This document shows, piece by piece, positions 38,947-47,983 of a stretch of DNA of 64,000 bases; the stretch's first letter is position 1; each line of letters starts with the position of its first letter. The DNA is from Pseudidiomarina sp. CB1 (GTDB taxonomy: Bacteria; Pseudomonadota; Gammaproteobacteria; Enterobacterales; Alteromonadaceae): positions 1,860,001 to 1,924,000 of the forward strand of contig NZ_JANTPU010000001.1 of assembly GCF_024752025.1 (NCBI RefSeq). Reading direction: 5' to 3'. Below the pieces are notes generated by a model, which saw only the letters and a program-made list of their open reading frames with translations, ran no database searches and was not told the origin of the DNA. Made by a program: the position numbers and the translations under genes.

Positions 38947-41091
38947 CTAACCGCGGCGCCAGCGGTGAAACTTCGCTACCCAATTCAATAATTTCTCCGG
39001 CTTATGTGCCTGTTTCCACTGCCCCGCCACATATTTGTTGGCTTCCGACATGGTTGGATAGCTGTGAATAGTGCCAAGAATCTTGTTCAGACCGATCCCT
39101 TGCTTCATCGCTAAGACATATTCGGCCAGCAACTCGCCTGCTTGCGCGCCGACAATGTTAACGCCTAGAATTTTATCTTTACCGGGTTCGGTTAGAACCT
39201 TGATACGGCCATAATCTTGTTGGTCGGCGATGGCACGATCCATATCGCTAATGTCGTATTCGACAACTTCGTAGGCCACATTTTGTTGCTCTGCTGCTTG
39301 TTCAGTGAGCCCAACATTGGCGATTTCAGGCGTTGTGTAGGTCACCCAAGGGATAACTGAATAGTCTGCGCGGAAGGTCTTAAAGGGGTCAAACAGAGCG
39401 TTTACGGCAGCATACCAAGCCTGATGTGAAGCAACATGAGTAAATTGATAGGGCCCCACCACATCACCACAAGCATAAATATTTGGAAAGTTGGTTTGCA
39501 ACAGCTGATTCACGTGCACAGTTTTGTCGACGTCAACACCTAATTCTTCGAGTCCAAAGCCTTGCGTATTGGCTTGCCGACCAAGGGCAATGAGTACGCG
39601 GTCAAAAGCGAGTTCAACAGTTTCGCTTTCGTGTTGCGTCAGCAGTTTTGCTTGGCCACTCTCATCCACCACAAACTTCTCGGCACGATGGTTCAAACGT
39701 AAATCCACGCCATCTTCACGTAGCTGTTTTTGTAGCAAAGCACTGGTATCAGTGTCTTCATTACTTAGCACCCGCGGGGCCATTTCAACTAGAGTTACTT
39801 GGCTACCTAGCAACTGGAACGCTTGCGCAAGCTCACAACCTATAGGACCACCACCCAGTACCAACAAACGTTCAGGCAGTTTACGCAACTGCCACAGGTT
39901 GTCCGAGGTTAGGTAATCCACCTGCTCAAGCCCCTCAAATGGCGGAACCAGAGGACGCGCGCCTGACGCAATGATGATACTGCGGCTAGAAATCGTCTGC
40001 TCTCCCTCGGCGGTACGCACCTTCACGTGCCAAGGAGAGGTAAGGGTCGCCTCGCCCTTCATCACGTCGACACCGAGCTCGGTATAGCGTTCAACGGAGT
40101 CATGGGGTGCGATGCGCTGAATGACATTGTGGACTTCATCCATCACACGCGCAAAGTCGATACTTTCAATCGAGGTCTGCACACCAAGCCGCTGCGCATC
40201 GCGGGTCTGCCGAATAGATTTAGCGACATGCAATAAAGCTTTCGAAGGCACGCAGCCAGTATTCAGGCAATCGCCACCCATTTCGTGCTTCTCGATAAGC
40301 GTTACCTTAGCCTTGACCGCTGCAGCAATGTATGCACTTACCAACCCAGCAGAGCCAGCTCCAATAACGATCAGGTTGTTATCGAATGAAGAGGGCTTGG
40401 TGTACCCCTGATAAGCCCGACGCTTCTTCAGTAGGGTTAAAATGAGCTTTGCAATCAGCGGTACTAAGCCAAGCAATACCAGCGCACCAAGTAGGTCGGC
40501 TGACAACACATCGCCCAGACTCTCAACCTCAGCGAGCTGTGTACCGGCGTTAACATAGACGGCGGTGGCTAAAAGCATGCCCACTTGGCTGACCCAGTAG
40601 TAGGTCCAGGTTTTGATCTTGGTAAGCCCCATCACTAGGTTAATCACAAAGAATGGAAAGAGCGGTACTAGGCGTAAGCTGAGCAAGTAAAAGGCACCGT
40701 CACGTTGCACGCCTTCATTGACGGCTTTTAGGCGTTGGTTAAAGTGTTCTTGTACCCAGTCATGTAATAGCCAGCGGGCACTGAGGAAGGCGAGAAGCGC
40801 GCCAACAGAGCTCGCAAATGAGGCGAGCAAAAGCCCCCAAGCAAGACCAAAAATCGCGCCAGCACCGAGCGTCAGAATAGTGGCACCCGGAATTGATAGC
40901 GCAGTGCAAAGCACATACAACGCAAAGTAACCGCCAAACATCAGGAGCGGTTGCTCAGTAAATAAGTTGGTCAGCTGCTCACGCTGCTGCTTGAGTTGTT
41001 CCAGTGTTAGGTATTGCGTCAAGTCGAAAAGGAAAACACTAGCGACCAGTGCAGCGACGATTGCAATAAAGAGTAACTTTTTCAGTGACAT
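38947..41091 (-). CDS. VTT/DedA membrane domain fused to disulfide-type flavoprotein oxidoreductase
   Basis: 714 residues. The N-terminal part (about 1-225) is a TVP38/TMEM64-type (VTT) membrane domain with SIPGATILTLGAGAIFG and LRLVPLFPFFVINLVMG. From 238 onward comes a mercuric-reductase/lipoamide-dehydrogenase-like enzyme: FAD loop GAGSAGL, redox pair Cys275 and Cys280 in GGDCLNTGCVPSK, NADPH loop LGGGPIGCELAQAF, and a C-terminal HSYPTMSE with the active-site His. Membrane-tethered electron transfer is likely; the substrate is unknown. It follows the TonB receptor by 11 bases. Confidence 0.9.
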   Translation of the reverse strand: MSLKKLLFIAIVAALVASVFLFDLTQYLTLEQLKQQREQLTNLFTEQPLLMFGGYFALYVLCTALSIPGATILTLGAGAIFGLAWGLLLASFASSVGALLAFLSARWLLHDWVQEHFNQRLKAVNEGVQRDGAFYLLSLRLVPLFPFFVINLVMGLTKIKTWTYYWVSQVGMLLATAVYVNAGTQLAEVESLGDVLSADLLGALVLLGLVPLIAKLILTLLKKRRAYQGYTKPSSFDNNLIVIGAGSAGLVSAYIAAAVKAKVTLIEKHEMGGDCLNTGCVPSKALLHVAKSIRQTRDAQRLGVQTSIESIDFARVMDEVHNVIQRIAPHDSVERYTELGVDVMKGEATLTSPWHVKVRTAEGEQTISSRSIIIASGARPLVPPFEGLEQVDYLTSDNLWQLRKLPERLLVLGGGPIGCELAQAFQLLGSQVTLVEMAPRVLSNEDTDTSALLQKQLREDGVDLRLNHRAEKFVVDESGQAKLLTQHESETVELAFDRVLIALGRQANTQGFGLEELGVDVDKTVHVNQLLQTNFPNIYACGDVVGPYQFTHVASHQAWYAAVNALFDPFKTFRADYSVIPWVTYTTPEIANVGLTEQAAEQQNVAYEVVEYDISDMDRAIADQQDYGRIKVLTEPGKDKILGVNIVGAQAGELLAEYVLAMKQGIGLNKILGTIHSYPTMSEANKYVAGQWKQAHKPEKLLNWVAKFHRWRRG

Positions 41092-41102
41092 TTAACTTCC
41101 TA

Positions 41103-43418
41103 TTAAAAGCGATAGCTTAAGCTTAGCTGGGCATGTCGAGGTAGCGAAGGAAATGCCAAGGTGGCACCAAAGTAACCACCCTCGAATACCGGCGCCCAAT
41201 TGTCTTGATCGGTCACGTTGATAACGTCTAAGCGCGCACTCAATCGCGGGGTAAAGCGATATTGCGTGTGCAAGTTCAGTTGATGTTGGTCACGAATCAT
41301 CACCGTTTGTAAAAAATCAAGCGGATAGGATTTGGTGTAGCTTACGTCGCCGCCAAGCGACCATGCGTCTGAGACTTGCCAGCCAGCAACAGCATTTGCT
41401 TGTACCTCTGGAACGCCTTGCAGTTGCTGATTTGACGCTGGAAAGACGGTAAAGTTCGGCGAGCCGACACCGGTTCCTGCAATGATATCGGGACGAGAGT
41501 TATCGAAAGCATCGGCGACTTGACGGGTGCCTTGAAAGGAGGCTGAATCGTCCCAGTACGCATCGATATAGCTGGCGGCGAGCGTTACCCAGTAACCTTG
41601 CTCATGGCGATAATGCCACTGCAATTCAACGCCTTCGCTGGCGATGCCGCTATTGGAGCCATCACGGTTGCGTAGACTGCGGGTTTGGTCGAACCAAACA
41701 GCATCAGCGTACCAGCGAGCCCCGCTCGGCGCATACTTAACCCCAACTTCGTAGAGACGATTTTCAGTAGCAAAATTCTGCGAATCGATAACCCCAGCCG
41801 CATTCAGGACGTTGCCGCCAGCCATTGAATTCGAGGTGGAATCGCTATCATAAGCGGTCGCATAAACCACAAGATCAGGTGTCCAGTTGTACTGCGCAGC
41901 AAAACTCGCTGCGGTAAGCCAGTCACTATGACTGTCTTGTTTGGCGGTCACATCCGCTGGCGCGAGAGGATCGCGTGCTTCAACGTCGTAGTAATCGGCG
42001 CGCAGGCCCAAGGTGAGGCGAAATTGCTTCGTCACGGTCCACTTTTGTTGCGCGAACAAGCCCCATTGATAGCTGGTGGAGTCAGTCGTATCAGAAAGAT
42101 TAAAATCGCCAATGCCATCGTTATTCAGATCGTACTGAGCGCCGGGCGAGACAAATAAATTCGGGCGCAGTTCCACCAAGCGTGCCTGCTGCTCGGGCGT
42201 TAATGGAATACGTCGTTGGTCGAGCGTACCGGTCAAATCAATAGGGTTATCGGCTTCGGTCGTAAACTGGCTGTAGCCTAGCACATCGTTGTAGCGAAGG
42301 TTTGCCCCAAAGCTGGTGTTTTCACCGTACTGGAGCTCGACACGATGCTCGAAGGTGTGCGCACCGTCAACAATTTCGACAAAACTGTTTTGGTTAATGC
42401 CTTCGCGCTCTAGGTATTGATAGTAGCTACGATTGAGCAATAACCAATCACTATTAAGTTGCTGCTCAATAACGGAATGCAGCAAATAGGTTTCTGCGGT
42501 ATTGGTATCTAATGGATCGGTCAGCACAGTGCTTCGATCAATTGCAACTAAACCTGTTGGACTTATGACTGCGCCAGCGCCTGGCACATAAGAACCGTTT
42601 GGCTGCTGTCCCTGACCAGTAATGTAGAGGTTGGCGTCAATGAGATCTTGCGTGGGCCGGTTTATGCCCGCATTATCCGTCCAGTCGACGTCATAATACT
42701 CAAAATTCAACGACCAACGCGTGCTGTTGGATGGTGTCCATTCATAAGCGAGTAATAAGTCGTCGCTGCGCAGGTGGGTATAGTCGTAAAAGCTGCCTTC
42801 GTCGATGACTTCTACGCTGGCGCGAAAGGCGTGACGATCTTCTTCAATGACGGTGTTGTGATCGGCCTGCCAACGGTACTGATCCCATTCACCAACACGC
42901 GCCTTTAGTTCGGTACGCGAAGTGTCAGTGCGTGCACGTTTCGGCAGCAGATTCACAAAGCCACCGACCCGTTGTGTGGTGCCCAGCATTACTGGCGGAG
43001 CGCCTTTCACGACGACCATACTTTCATAAGCGTTGAGCGACAGCGGAACCCCTAAACCATTATTACCGGCTTGGCGGCGCATACCGCCAGTGAAGAGCTC
43101 GCCAAGTTGGCCGCGCATACTGGGTAATGATGGGTTACCAAATCCAGCTGCAGCATGGCTGTTAGGCGCAAACTTGGCAATATCATGCAAATCGTCAATG
43201 TTCGCTTCGCGCAAAAGCGATTCGGTGATCACTGTGGCTGAACGAGGGATATCCTGCAGTTGTTCATTGGTACCAAATACGCCTTCTACCTCTTGTTCAC
43301 TCGGGAGCACAATTTCACGCTGCTCACCGCGCACCTCAATGACTTCATCAGGCTGCTCTTGTTGTGCCGTTGCGCTTAACGGGATAAATAAGGCGGCGTA
43401 AAGGGGTAATAGTTTCAA
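41103..43418 (-). CDS. TonB-dependent outer-membrane receptor
   Basis: I choose the TTG at 43418, preceded by GGAGAG, giving a signal peptide LLPLYAALFIPLSATA and a mature start QQEQPDEVIEVRG; 771 residues. The open frame extends to 43547, but that would overlap the divergent AraC gene. Plug domain at about 40-170 (RSATVITESLL, then PSMRGQLGEL), then a long beta-barrel ending HAQLSLSYRF with terminal Phe. It resembles siderophore-type receptors; the ligand is unknown. First gene of an operon with the flavoprotein and uracil-DNA glycosylase. Confidence 0.85.
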   Translation of the reverse strand: MKLLPLYAALFIPLSATAQQEQPDEVIEVRGEQREIVLPSEQEVEGVFGTNEQLQDIPRSATVITESLLREANIDDLHDIAKFAPNSHAAAGFGNPSLPSMRGQLGELFTGGMRRQAGNNGLGVPLSLNAYESMVVVKGAPPVMLGTTQRVGGFVNLLPKRARTDTSRTELKARVGEWDQYRWQADHNTVIEEDRHAFRASVEVIDEGSFYDYTHLRSDDLLLAYEWTPSNSTRWSLNFEYYDVDWTDNAGINRPTQDLIDANLYITGQGQQPNGSYVPGAGAVISPTGLVAIDRSTVLTDPLDTNTAETYLLHSVIEQQLNSDWLLLNRSYYQYLEREGINQNSFVEIVDGAHTFEHRVELQYGENTSFGANLRYNDVLGYSQFTTEADNPIDLTGTLDQRRIPLTPEQQARLVELRPNLFVSPGAQYDLNNDGIGDFNLSDTTDSTSYQWGLFAQQKWTVTKQFRLTLGLRADYYDVEARDPLAPADVTAKQDSHSDWLTAASFAAQYNWTPDLVVYATAYDSDSTSNSMAGGNVLNAAGVIDSQNFATENRLYEVGVKYAPSGARWYADAVWFDQTRSLRNRDGSNSGIASEGVELQWHYRHEQGYWVTLAASYIDAYWDDSASFQGTRQVADAFDNSRPDIIAGTGVGSPNFTVFPASNQQLQGVPEVQANAVAGWQVSDAWSLGGDVSYTKSYPLDFLQTVMIRDQHQLNLHTQYRFTPRLSARLDVINVTDQDNWAPVFEGGYFGATLAFPSLPRHAQLSLSYRF

Positions 43419-43448
43419 CGAAAGCTCTCCAAAACAGATGAATAGGTT

Positions 43449-43499
43449 TAGACTACGCATAGACGCCTGAATAAGTTTATTAGTATCGTACATAGTATC
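43449..43499. promoter_or_regulatory. Direct repeats in the TonB receptor / AraC divergent promoter
   Basis: TAGAC occurs at 43449-43453 and 43460-43464 (11-base period), and AGTATC at 43482-43487 and 43494-43499 (12-base period), in the same orientation. AraC-family dimers bind direct repeats about one helical turn apart, so these are candidate sites for the adjacent regulator. Short words recur by chance, so support is weak. Confidence 0.3.
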
Positions 43500-43522
43500 A
43501 GCGATTGAAGAGTAGTAGGTAA

Positions 43523-44440
43523 ATGACCGAAACGCCTGAGCAACCAACTAAAACGACGGAATCCATTGAGCTACTGATCAGTTCTGTAGCCTTGGGTACA
43601 GAGCTGCATTTTGAATCAGGTCTTTGTGGTGCTTGGTCAATTCAGGCTAAACAACCAGAAAAAGTAGGTTTTCATGTTTTATCTCAAGGTGAATGCTGGT
43701 TTGGTGTGACGGGCAATGACTATTCGAAACAACGTTTGCAAGCCGGTGATGTGGTCTTTGTAAACCAAGGTGTTTCTCACTTTCTAAGTCAACAAACGCT
43801 CCCCACCGATATGGATTTGCAACAGTTAGCGCAACATTGCATTGCTGAACACGATCAGCAAGGTATTGTTTGTTATGAGTTGCAGGATCAAGGTGAGTCA
43901 AATCAAATGGTGTTTCAGCTGTTGCCGCCATGGTTGGTCGTGCCCGCTGGACAACAAACTGAGCAACTCGCGCAGCTGTTACAGATGGTTCGTACCGAAA
44001 CCCAACAACGCAAACCTGGCTATCGAACAGTATTACAGCGCCTAAGCGAAATTTTAGCAGTACAGTTGTTACGTCAAGTTATTCAGACGACGCATCACTC
44101 CCCAGGACTTTTCGCCGCGTTGCAAGACCGCGCATTAGCTCCTGTGGTCGCCGCAATACTTGCAGACCCAGGTCAAAACTGGAGCGTGGAAGCAATGGCG
44201 GAACAGGCTCATTTATCTGTGAGTGCGTTTGCTGAGCGTTGCGTGAAGACGACTGCGCTAAGCCCGAAAAAGCTTTTGGATGCGATTCGTTTACAACGCG
44301 CTAAATATTTATTGCGCAGCAGCACATTAGCGGTCGAGTCGATCGCCTGGGCTATCGGTTATCAATCGGTTACCGCGTTTGGCCGTTTTTTTAAGCGCTA
44401 CTTAGGCTGCTCCGCACAAGCTTTTCGCGAACAGCGTTAA
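43523..44440 (+). CDS. AraC-family transcriptional regulator
   Basis: 305 residues: an N-terminal cupin ligand-binding part (about 20-180; FESGLCGAWSIQAKQPEKVGF, LQAGDVVFVNQG) and a C-terminal AraC HTH domain (about 205-303; MAEQAHLSVSAFAERC and the second helix-turn-helix around IAWAIGYQSVTAFGRFFKRYLG). It is divergent from the TonB receptor operon, the arrangement of receptor regulators that sense the imported ligand. That link is inference. Starts at ATG 43523. Confidence 0.88.
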   Translation: MTETPEQPTKTTESIELLISSVALGTELHFESGLCGAWSIQAKQPEKVGFHVLSQGECWFGVTGNDYSKQRLQAGDVVFVNQGVSHFLSQQTLPTDMDLQQLAQHCIAEHDQQGIVCYELQDQGESNQMVFQLLPPWLVVPAGQQTEQLAQLLQMVRTETQQRKPGYRTVLQRLSEILAVQLLRQVIQTTHHSPGLFAALQDRALAPVVAAILADPGQNWSVEAMAEQAHLSVSAFAERCVKTTALSPKKLLDAIRLQRAKYLLRSSTLAVESIAWAIGYQSVTAFGRFFKRYLGCSAQAFREQR

Positions 44441-44555
44441 GTAACTAAATCACCTTAATACCCTACCAAATCACCGGAACCACCTTTCGGCGCTCGAAAT
44501 AACGCGAAGTATTATCTAAGCTTTGCGCAATTCGAAACCTTTAAGGAGGTCAATT

Positions 44556-45095
44556 ATGCAAAAATTTAAGCTCCATTCGATTGAGTCAGCTCCCGATGGC
44601 AGTAAAGAACGTCTGCAAGCAGCGCAAGATAGTATGGGAATGGTACCCAACTTGTTCGCTGTCATGGCAAGCTCACCGCAGCTGCTGGAAGCCTATCAAA
44701 CTCTAGATAGCTTGTTTCAAGAGGCGGGTTTTAACAAAAATGAGCTAACCGTGGTTTGGCAAACGATCAATGTTTACCACGATTGCCATTACTGCGTGCC
44801 AGCCCACACAGCCATTGCGAAGCAAATGGGTGCGGATGACGCTATCACAGCAAACATTAAGCAAGGTGAAGCGCTTGCCGATGACAAGCTGCAGGCATTA
44901 AGGCTCTTCACCGAGCGTATGCTGGATGCCCGCGGCAACGTTGATCAACGGGCATTTAAGGATTTTGCTGAGGCTGGTTACGAGCCCAAGCATGTGTTGG
45001 CAGTAATACTCGGTATTTCGCAAAAAACTATGAGTAACTATACCAACCATGTGGCTGAAACGCCGGTGGATGAAGCATTTCAAGATTTTAAGTGA
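44556..45095 (+). CDS. AhpD-like carboxymuconolactone decarboxylase-family protein
   Basis: 179 residues from ATG 44556, which has a near-perfect AAGGAGGT ribosome site; the frame upstream to 44523 is not used. The central CxxC (HDCHYCVPAH, about 78-87) is the AhpD-type redox pair with its conserved His, so a peroxide/disulfide reductase role is likely rather than decarboxylation. The C-terminus has MSNYTNHVAETPVDEAF typical of this subgroup. The DoxX-like gene follows after 7 bases. Confidence 0.85.
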   Translation: MQKFKLHSIESAPDGSKERLQAAQDSMGMVPNLFAVMASSPQLLEAYQTLDSLFQEAGFNKNELTVVWQTINVYHDCHYCVPAHTAIAKQMGADDAITANIKQGEALADDKLQALRLFTERMLDARGNVDQRAFKDFAEAGYEPKHVLAVILGISQKTMSNYTNHVAETPVDEAFQDFK

Positions 45096-45102
45096 GGACG
45101 CT

Positions 45103-45522
45103 ATGACAGATTCTGCACAATTACAGAAAAAACTGGCGTGGAGCTTACTTGCTCTGCGTCTTGGTGTGTTCATCGTTATGTTTGTGTGGGCGCTCGATAA
45201 ATTCGTGAATCCAAGTCACACCGCCGTAGTGTTTGAAAATTTTTACGGCATCGGTGATTTGTCAGCTAACTTGGCAGCGGTGCTCGGAGGTTTACAGATC
45301 GCCTTATGCTTTGCCTTTGTATTGGGACTTTGGAAAACCCTAACCTACGGACTCATCTTTGTTTTACACGGTGTTTCAACGTTGTCGTCCATGCCTTACT
45401 ATTTTGACGCCTTCAATAACTTACTGTTCTTTGCTGCATGGCCGATGTGGGCAGCCTGTTTTGTGTTGTTTTACCTGCGAGGCTATGACCGTTTCACGTT
45501 ATTGAGCAAAACAGCGGTTTAA
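45103..45522 (+). CDS. DoxX-like small membrane protein
   Basis: 139 residues from ATG 45103 with a GAGGA ribosome site; the open frame reaches back to 45049 inside the previous gene. Four hydrophobic helices (about 12-32, 50-75, 78-98, 103-128) in DoxX/DoxD layout, with ALDKFVNPSHTAVVFENFYG between helices 1 and 2. It pairs with the AhpD-like gene, suggesting a membrane redox or detoxification unit. The stop interlocks with the convergent methyltransferase stop (TTAA). Confidence 0.75.
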   Translation: MTDSAQLQKKLAWSLLALRLGVFIVMFVWALDKFVNPSHTAVVFENFYGIGDLSANLAAVLGGLQIALCFAFVLGLWKTLTYGLIFVLHGVSTLSSMPYYFDAFNNLLFFAAWPMWAACFVLFYLRGYDRFTLLSKTAV

Positions 45523-46259
45523 TCTTCATTGGTGAGTGGTCCTTTGCAGAGGGTGCATTCACCGTCAGTGGCGACTGAGCCTTCCACGTAGCGCATGCGA
45601 TGGGACGCTTTGTCTCGATTAGCACTGAATTGGTAGCTTTGCTGACGCTGCTGGGGTTTGCGGGCGATAAACTGACAGACTGCGCCACGACCATTGTGGC
45701 GATCGCCCTCATGGATGTCGCGTTCGATCTCTTGGCTGACCTGAATAGTGTAACCTTTGAATGCGCGCTCGAGTTCGACTTTGGAAATCATTAAATCTGC
45801 GTTGTCAGGGCCACCGGTACCGCGACCAAGTTGCGCAGTTGTGTAGCCTTCCAGCAAGAAAAATCCGCCGGGCTTGAGGCTAGCAGCAATTTGTTCATAA
45901 AGATGGGCACGGCCATGTCCTGGTAAGTGGCAGAAAATAGCCACAATGCCATCGTAATGAGCTTTCGGCAGTTCTGCCTGAGTAAGATCGACGACTTCGG
46001 TTTGGATACTGACACCACGCTGCTCGGCAAGCTTGACGGCTTTCTTAAGCGCAACGCTAGAAATATCCATGGCGCAAACGTGCGCACCTAATTCAGCGAG
46101 GTAAACGGAATTGCGGCCCTCTCCGTCAGCAACACATAACACATGAGCTTGCTCGTGAGGAGCTAACAGGTCGGTGGCATGTTCTTGGAGAAAATCATTT
46201 GGAGCAGTGCCGTAGATGTATTCCTCTGTGTTGTAGCGCTCATCCCAGTTGTTGCTCAT
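45519..46259 (-). CDS. Class I SAM-dependent methyltransferase
   Basis: 246 residues. The SAM motif I is VLCVADGEGRNSVYLAELG (about 40-58), followed by the acidic loop CAMDISSVAL, a TehB-like arrangement; the N-terminus WDERYNTEEYIYGTAPNDFL is also TehB-like. The C-terminal extension ends with CTLC, which could bind metal. Substrate unknown. Its ATG lies 20 bases inside the end of the EAL gene, and its stop interlocks with the DoxX-like gene. Confidence 0.82.
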   Translation of the reverse strand: MSNNWDERYNTEEYIYGTAPNDFLQEHATDLLAPHEQAHVLCVADGEGRNSVYLAELGAHVCAMDISSVALKKAVKLAEQRGVSIQTEVVDLTQAELPKAHYDGIVAIFCHLPGHGRAHLYEQIAASLKPGGFFLLEGYTTAQLGRGTGGPDNADLMISKVELERAFKGYTIQVSQEIERDIHEGDRHNGRGAVCQFIARKPQQRQQSYQFSANRDKASHRMRYVEGSVATDGECTLCKGPLTNED

Positions 46260-47910
46260 GATCTTGATGACTCCGATACCAATCGATGAATTCGTCTGCT
46301 CCTAGGGGCTTACAGAATAGATAGCCTTGCCCATAATCGCAACCAAGCTCGCGCAGGTAAGTAAGGTGGGCTTCGGTTTCTACCCCCTCAGCCAATGATT
46401 TAATGCCCATCTTTTGCGCCAGCACGACGGCTGCGGTGCAAATATGACTGGCGCCCTCGTCGTCTGGTAGCGTCTTGACGAAGACTTGATCAATTTTGAG
46501 TAATGAAATAGGTAATTTGTACAAGTACTGTAGCGATGAATAGCCAGTACCGAAGTCATCAATGGATACGGTGATTTTGGCTTTCGCGAGCTTCAACAAT
46601 TCAGCGACAACATCATCAATATCCTCAATGAGCGTGCCTTCGGTGATCTCAATTTCAATCCAGTTGCCATCGACGTCGTATTCATTCAATAAATCAAACA
46701 ACATCTGTGAAAATCCTGGCTGCAGTAAGTCGTGGCCGGTAACGTTAATGGCGACTTGCAAGTAAATACCTTGCTTTTGCCAAGCGCTGGTTTGTTGAAT
46801 GACTTCACGCAAAACGAATTCACTGATTTTGAGAATAAGCGTGCTGTGTTCAGCGCTGGGAATAAATTCGTCGGGTCGAATCCAACCCCTTTCAGGATGA
46901 TGCCAGCGTATCAGTGCCTCAACACCAAACACTTTGCCGCTTGCGAGCTCCAGTTTCGGTTGATAATGCATAAGAAAATCACCGCGCTCGATGCCTTCCG
47001 ACACCTCCGCCATTAACGCTAGGTGCTTGCTAATCGTTTCGCTAACTTCTGGAGTGTAAATAAAAGAATCCATCATCTTGTCGTTGGCACGTGCGATCGC
47101 TATTTCGGCGTGCTGTAACAACGTCGCTGGTTCAATAGATAAGTCATTGAGGTAGACGCCACCCAAGTGACGGTTAACATAAACGGAGAGATTCTCGAAG
47201 TTCGCATTCTCGCGCAGCGTCGAAAGGCATTCTCTCATAAGTGCATCGGTGTCATTGGCGGCGATGTTTGGAAATAGGGCCGCAAGTTGGCCGGCGTGAA
47301 TACGAAACACTTCCGGTTGATGCGCCGACATAGCTTGCAGGGCTTTAGCGTAGCTTTGAATAATCGCGTCGATAACAGTGAAGCCAAACGCTGAACGTAA
47401 CGCCATGCCATTATCGATGCTGCAGGTGACGAGAAAATAATTCTGGGTGTTAAGTTTATGACTGTCGCGTAGCTCCTGTAGCCGCTCCAATAGTGCTTTG
47501 CGGTTAGCTAATTTACTTAAGGGATCGCGTCGAGCTAATTGCTTTAAGCGCTCGATGTAGCGTCGACTTGTGTCACTTGATAAACCAGCGAGCGTACCAA
47601 CCGCCACAAAATAAAAAGTGCGGTATACCCAATTAATGGTGTCCTGCATTTCCATAGTTTCAGTATTGATAGGCATCCAAGGGCCAAGGGCCACACCACC
47701 GATCAAGCCGATAATAATGCCGCCTTTATAACCGAAAATAATACCGGCAATGGCAATAGGAATGTACATGGAATGGGAGTAAACGTACTTGATGCCACCG
47801 GTCATCCAGACCAGGGTGGTAACACCGGCGACCGCAGACATTAGCACGACAACAAGAAGCAGCCGTTGTGGCTGGGTGTATTTACGAAATAGATAATTAC
47901 CGATGTTCAC
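46240..47910 (-). CDS. Membrane EAL cyclic-di-GMP phosphodiesterase with degenerate GGDEF
   Basis: 556 residues: about five hydrophobic helices (15-115), a degenerate GGDEF domain (about 125-290; DPLSKLANRKALL is present but the GGDEF motif is replaced by LGGVYLND), and an EAL domain (about 300-550). The EAL catalytic set is intact: VEALIRW, INVTGHDL, EIEITEGTL, IDDFGTGYSSL, KIDQVF and AEGVETEAH. Predicted cyclic-di-GMP hydrolase. The start is GTG at 47910, and its ribosome site is inside a hairpin (see 47912-47954). Confidence 0.88.
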   Translation of the reverse strand: MNIGNYLFRKYTQPQRLLLVVVLMSAVAGVTTLVWMTGGIKYVYSHSMYIPIAIAGIIFGYKGGIIIGLIGGVALGPWMPINTETMEMQDTINWVYRTFYFVAVGTLAGLSSDTSRRYIERLKQLARRDPLSKLANRKALLERLQELRDSHKLNTQNYFLVTCSIDNGMALRSAFGFTVIDAIIQSYAKALQAMSAHQPEVFRIHAGQLAALFPNIAANDTDALMRECLSTLRENANFENLSVYVNRHLGGVYLNDLSIEPATLLQHAEIAIARANDKMMDSFIYTPEVSETISKHLALMAEVSEGIERGDFLMHYQPKLELASGKVFGVEALIRWHHPERGWIRPDEFIPSAEHSTLILKISEFVLREVIQQTSAWQKQGIYLQVAINVTGHDLLQPGFSQMLFDLLNEYDVDGNWIEIEITEGTLIEDIDDVVAELLKLAKAKITVSIDDFGTGYSSLQYLYKLPISLLKIDQVFVKTLPDDEGASHICTAAVVLAQKMGIKSLAEGVETEAHLTYLRELGCDYGQGYLFCKPLGADEFIDWYRSHQDHEQQLG

Positions 47911-47911
47911 T

Positions 47912-47954
47912 GGTAGCGCCTCATAGAAGTTACTTTTAACAAATAGGCGCTACC
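47912..47954 (-). promoter_or_regulatory. Hairpin covering the ribosome site of the EAL gene
   Basis: Perfect 9-bp inverted repeat: GGCGCTACC at 47946-47954 and GGTAGCGCC at 47912-47920, loop 25 bases. In the mRNA the downstream arm ends one base before the GTG start and contains the only Shine-Dalgarno-like run (GAGG, formed with the loop end). Folding would hide it. It could be a translational switch, a protein operator, or a terminator-like remnant after yghU; there is no T-tract. Confidence 0.6.
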
Positions 47955-47983
47955 GTAAGATTTGTCTACAAATTCAACAAAGT

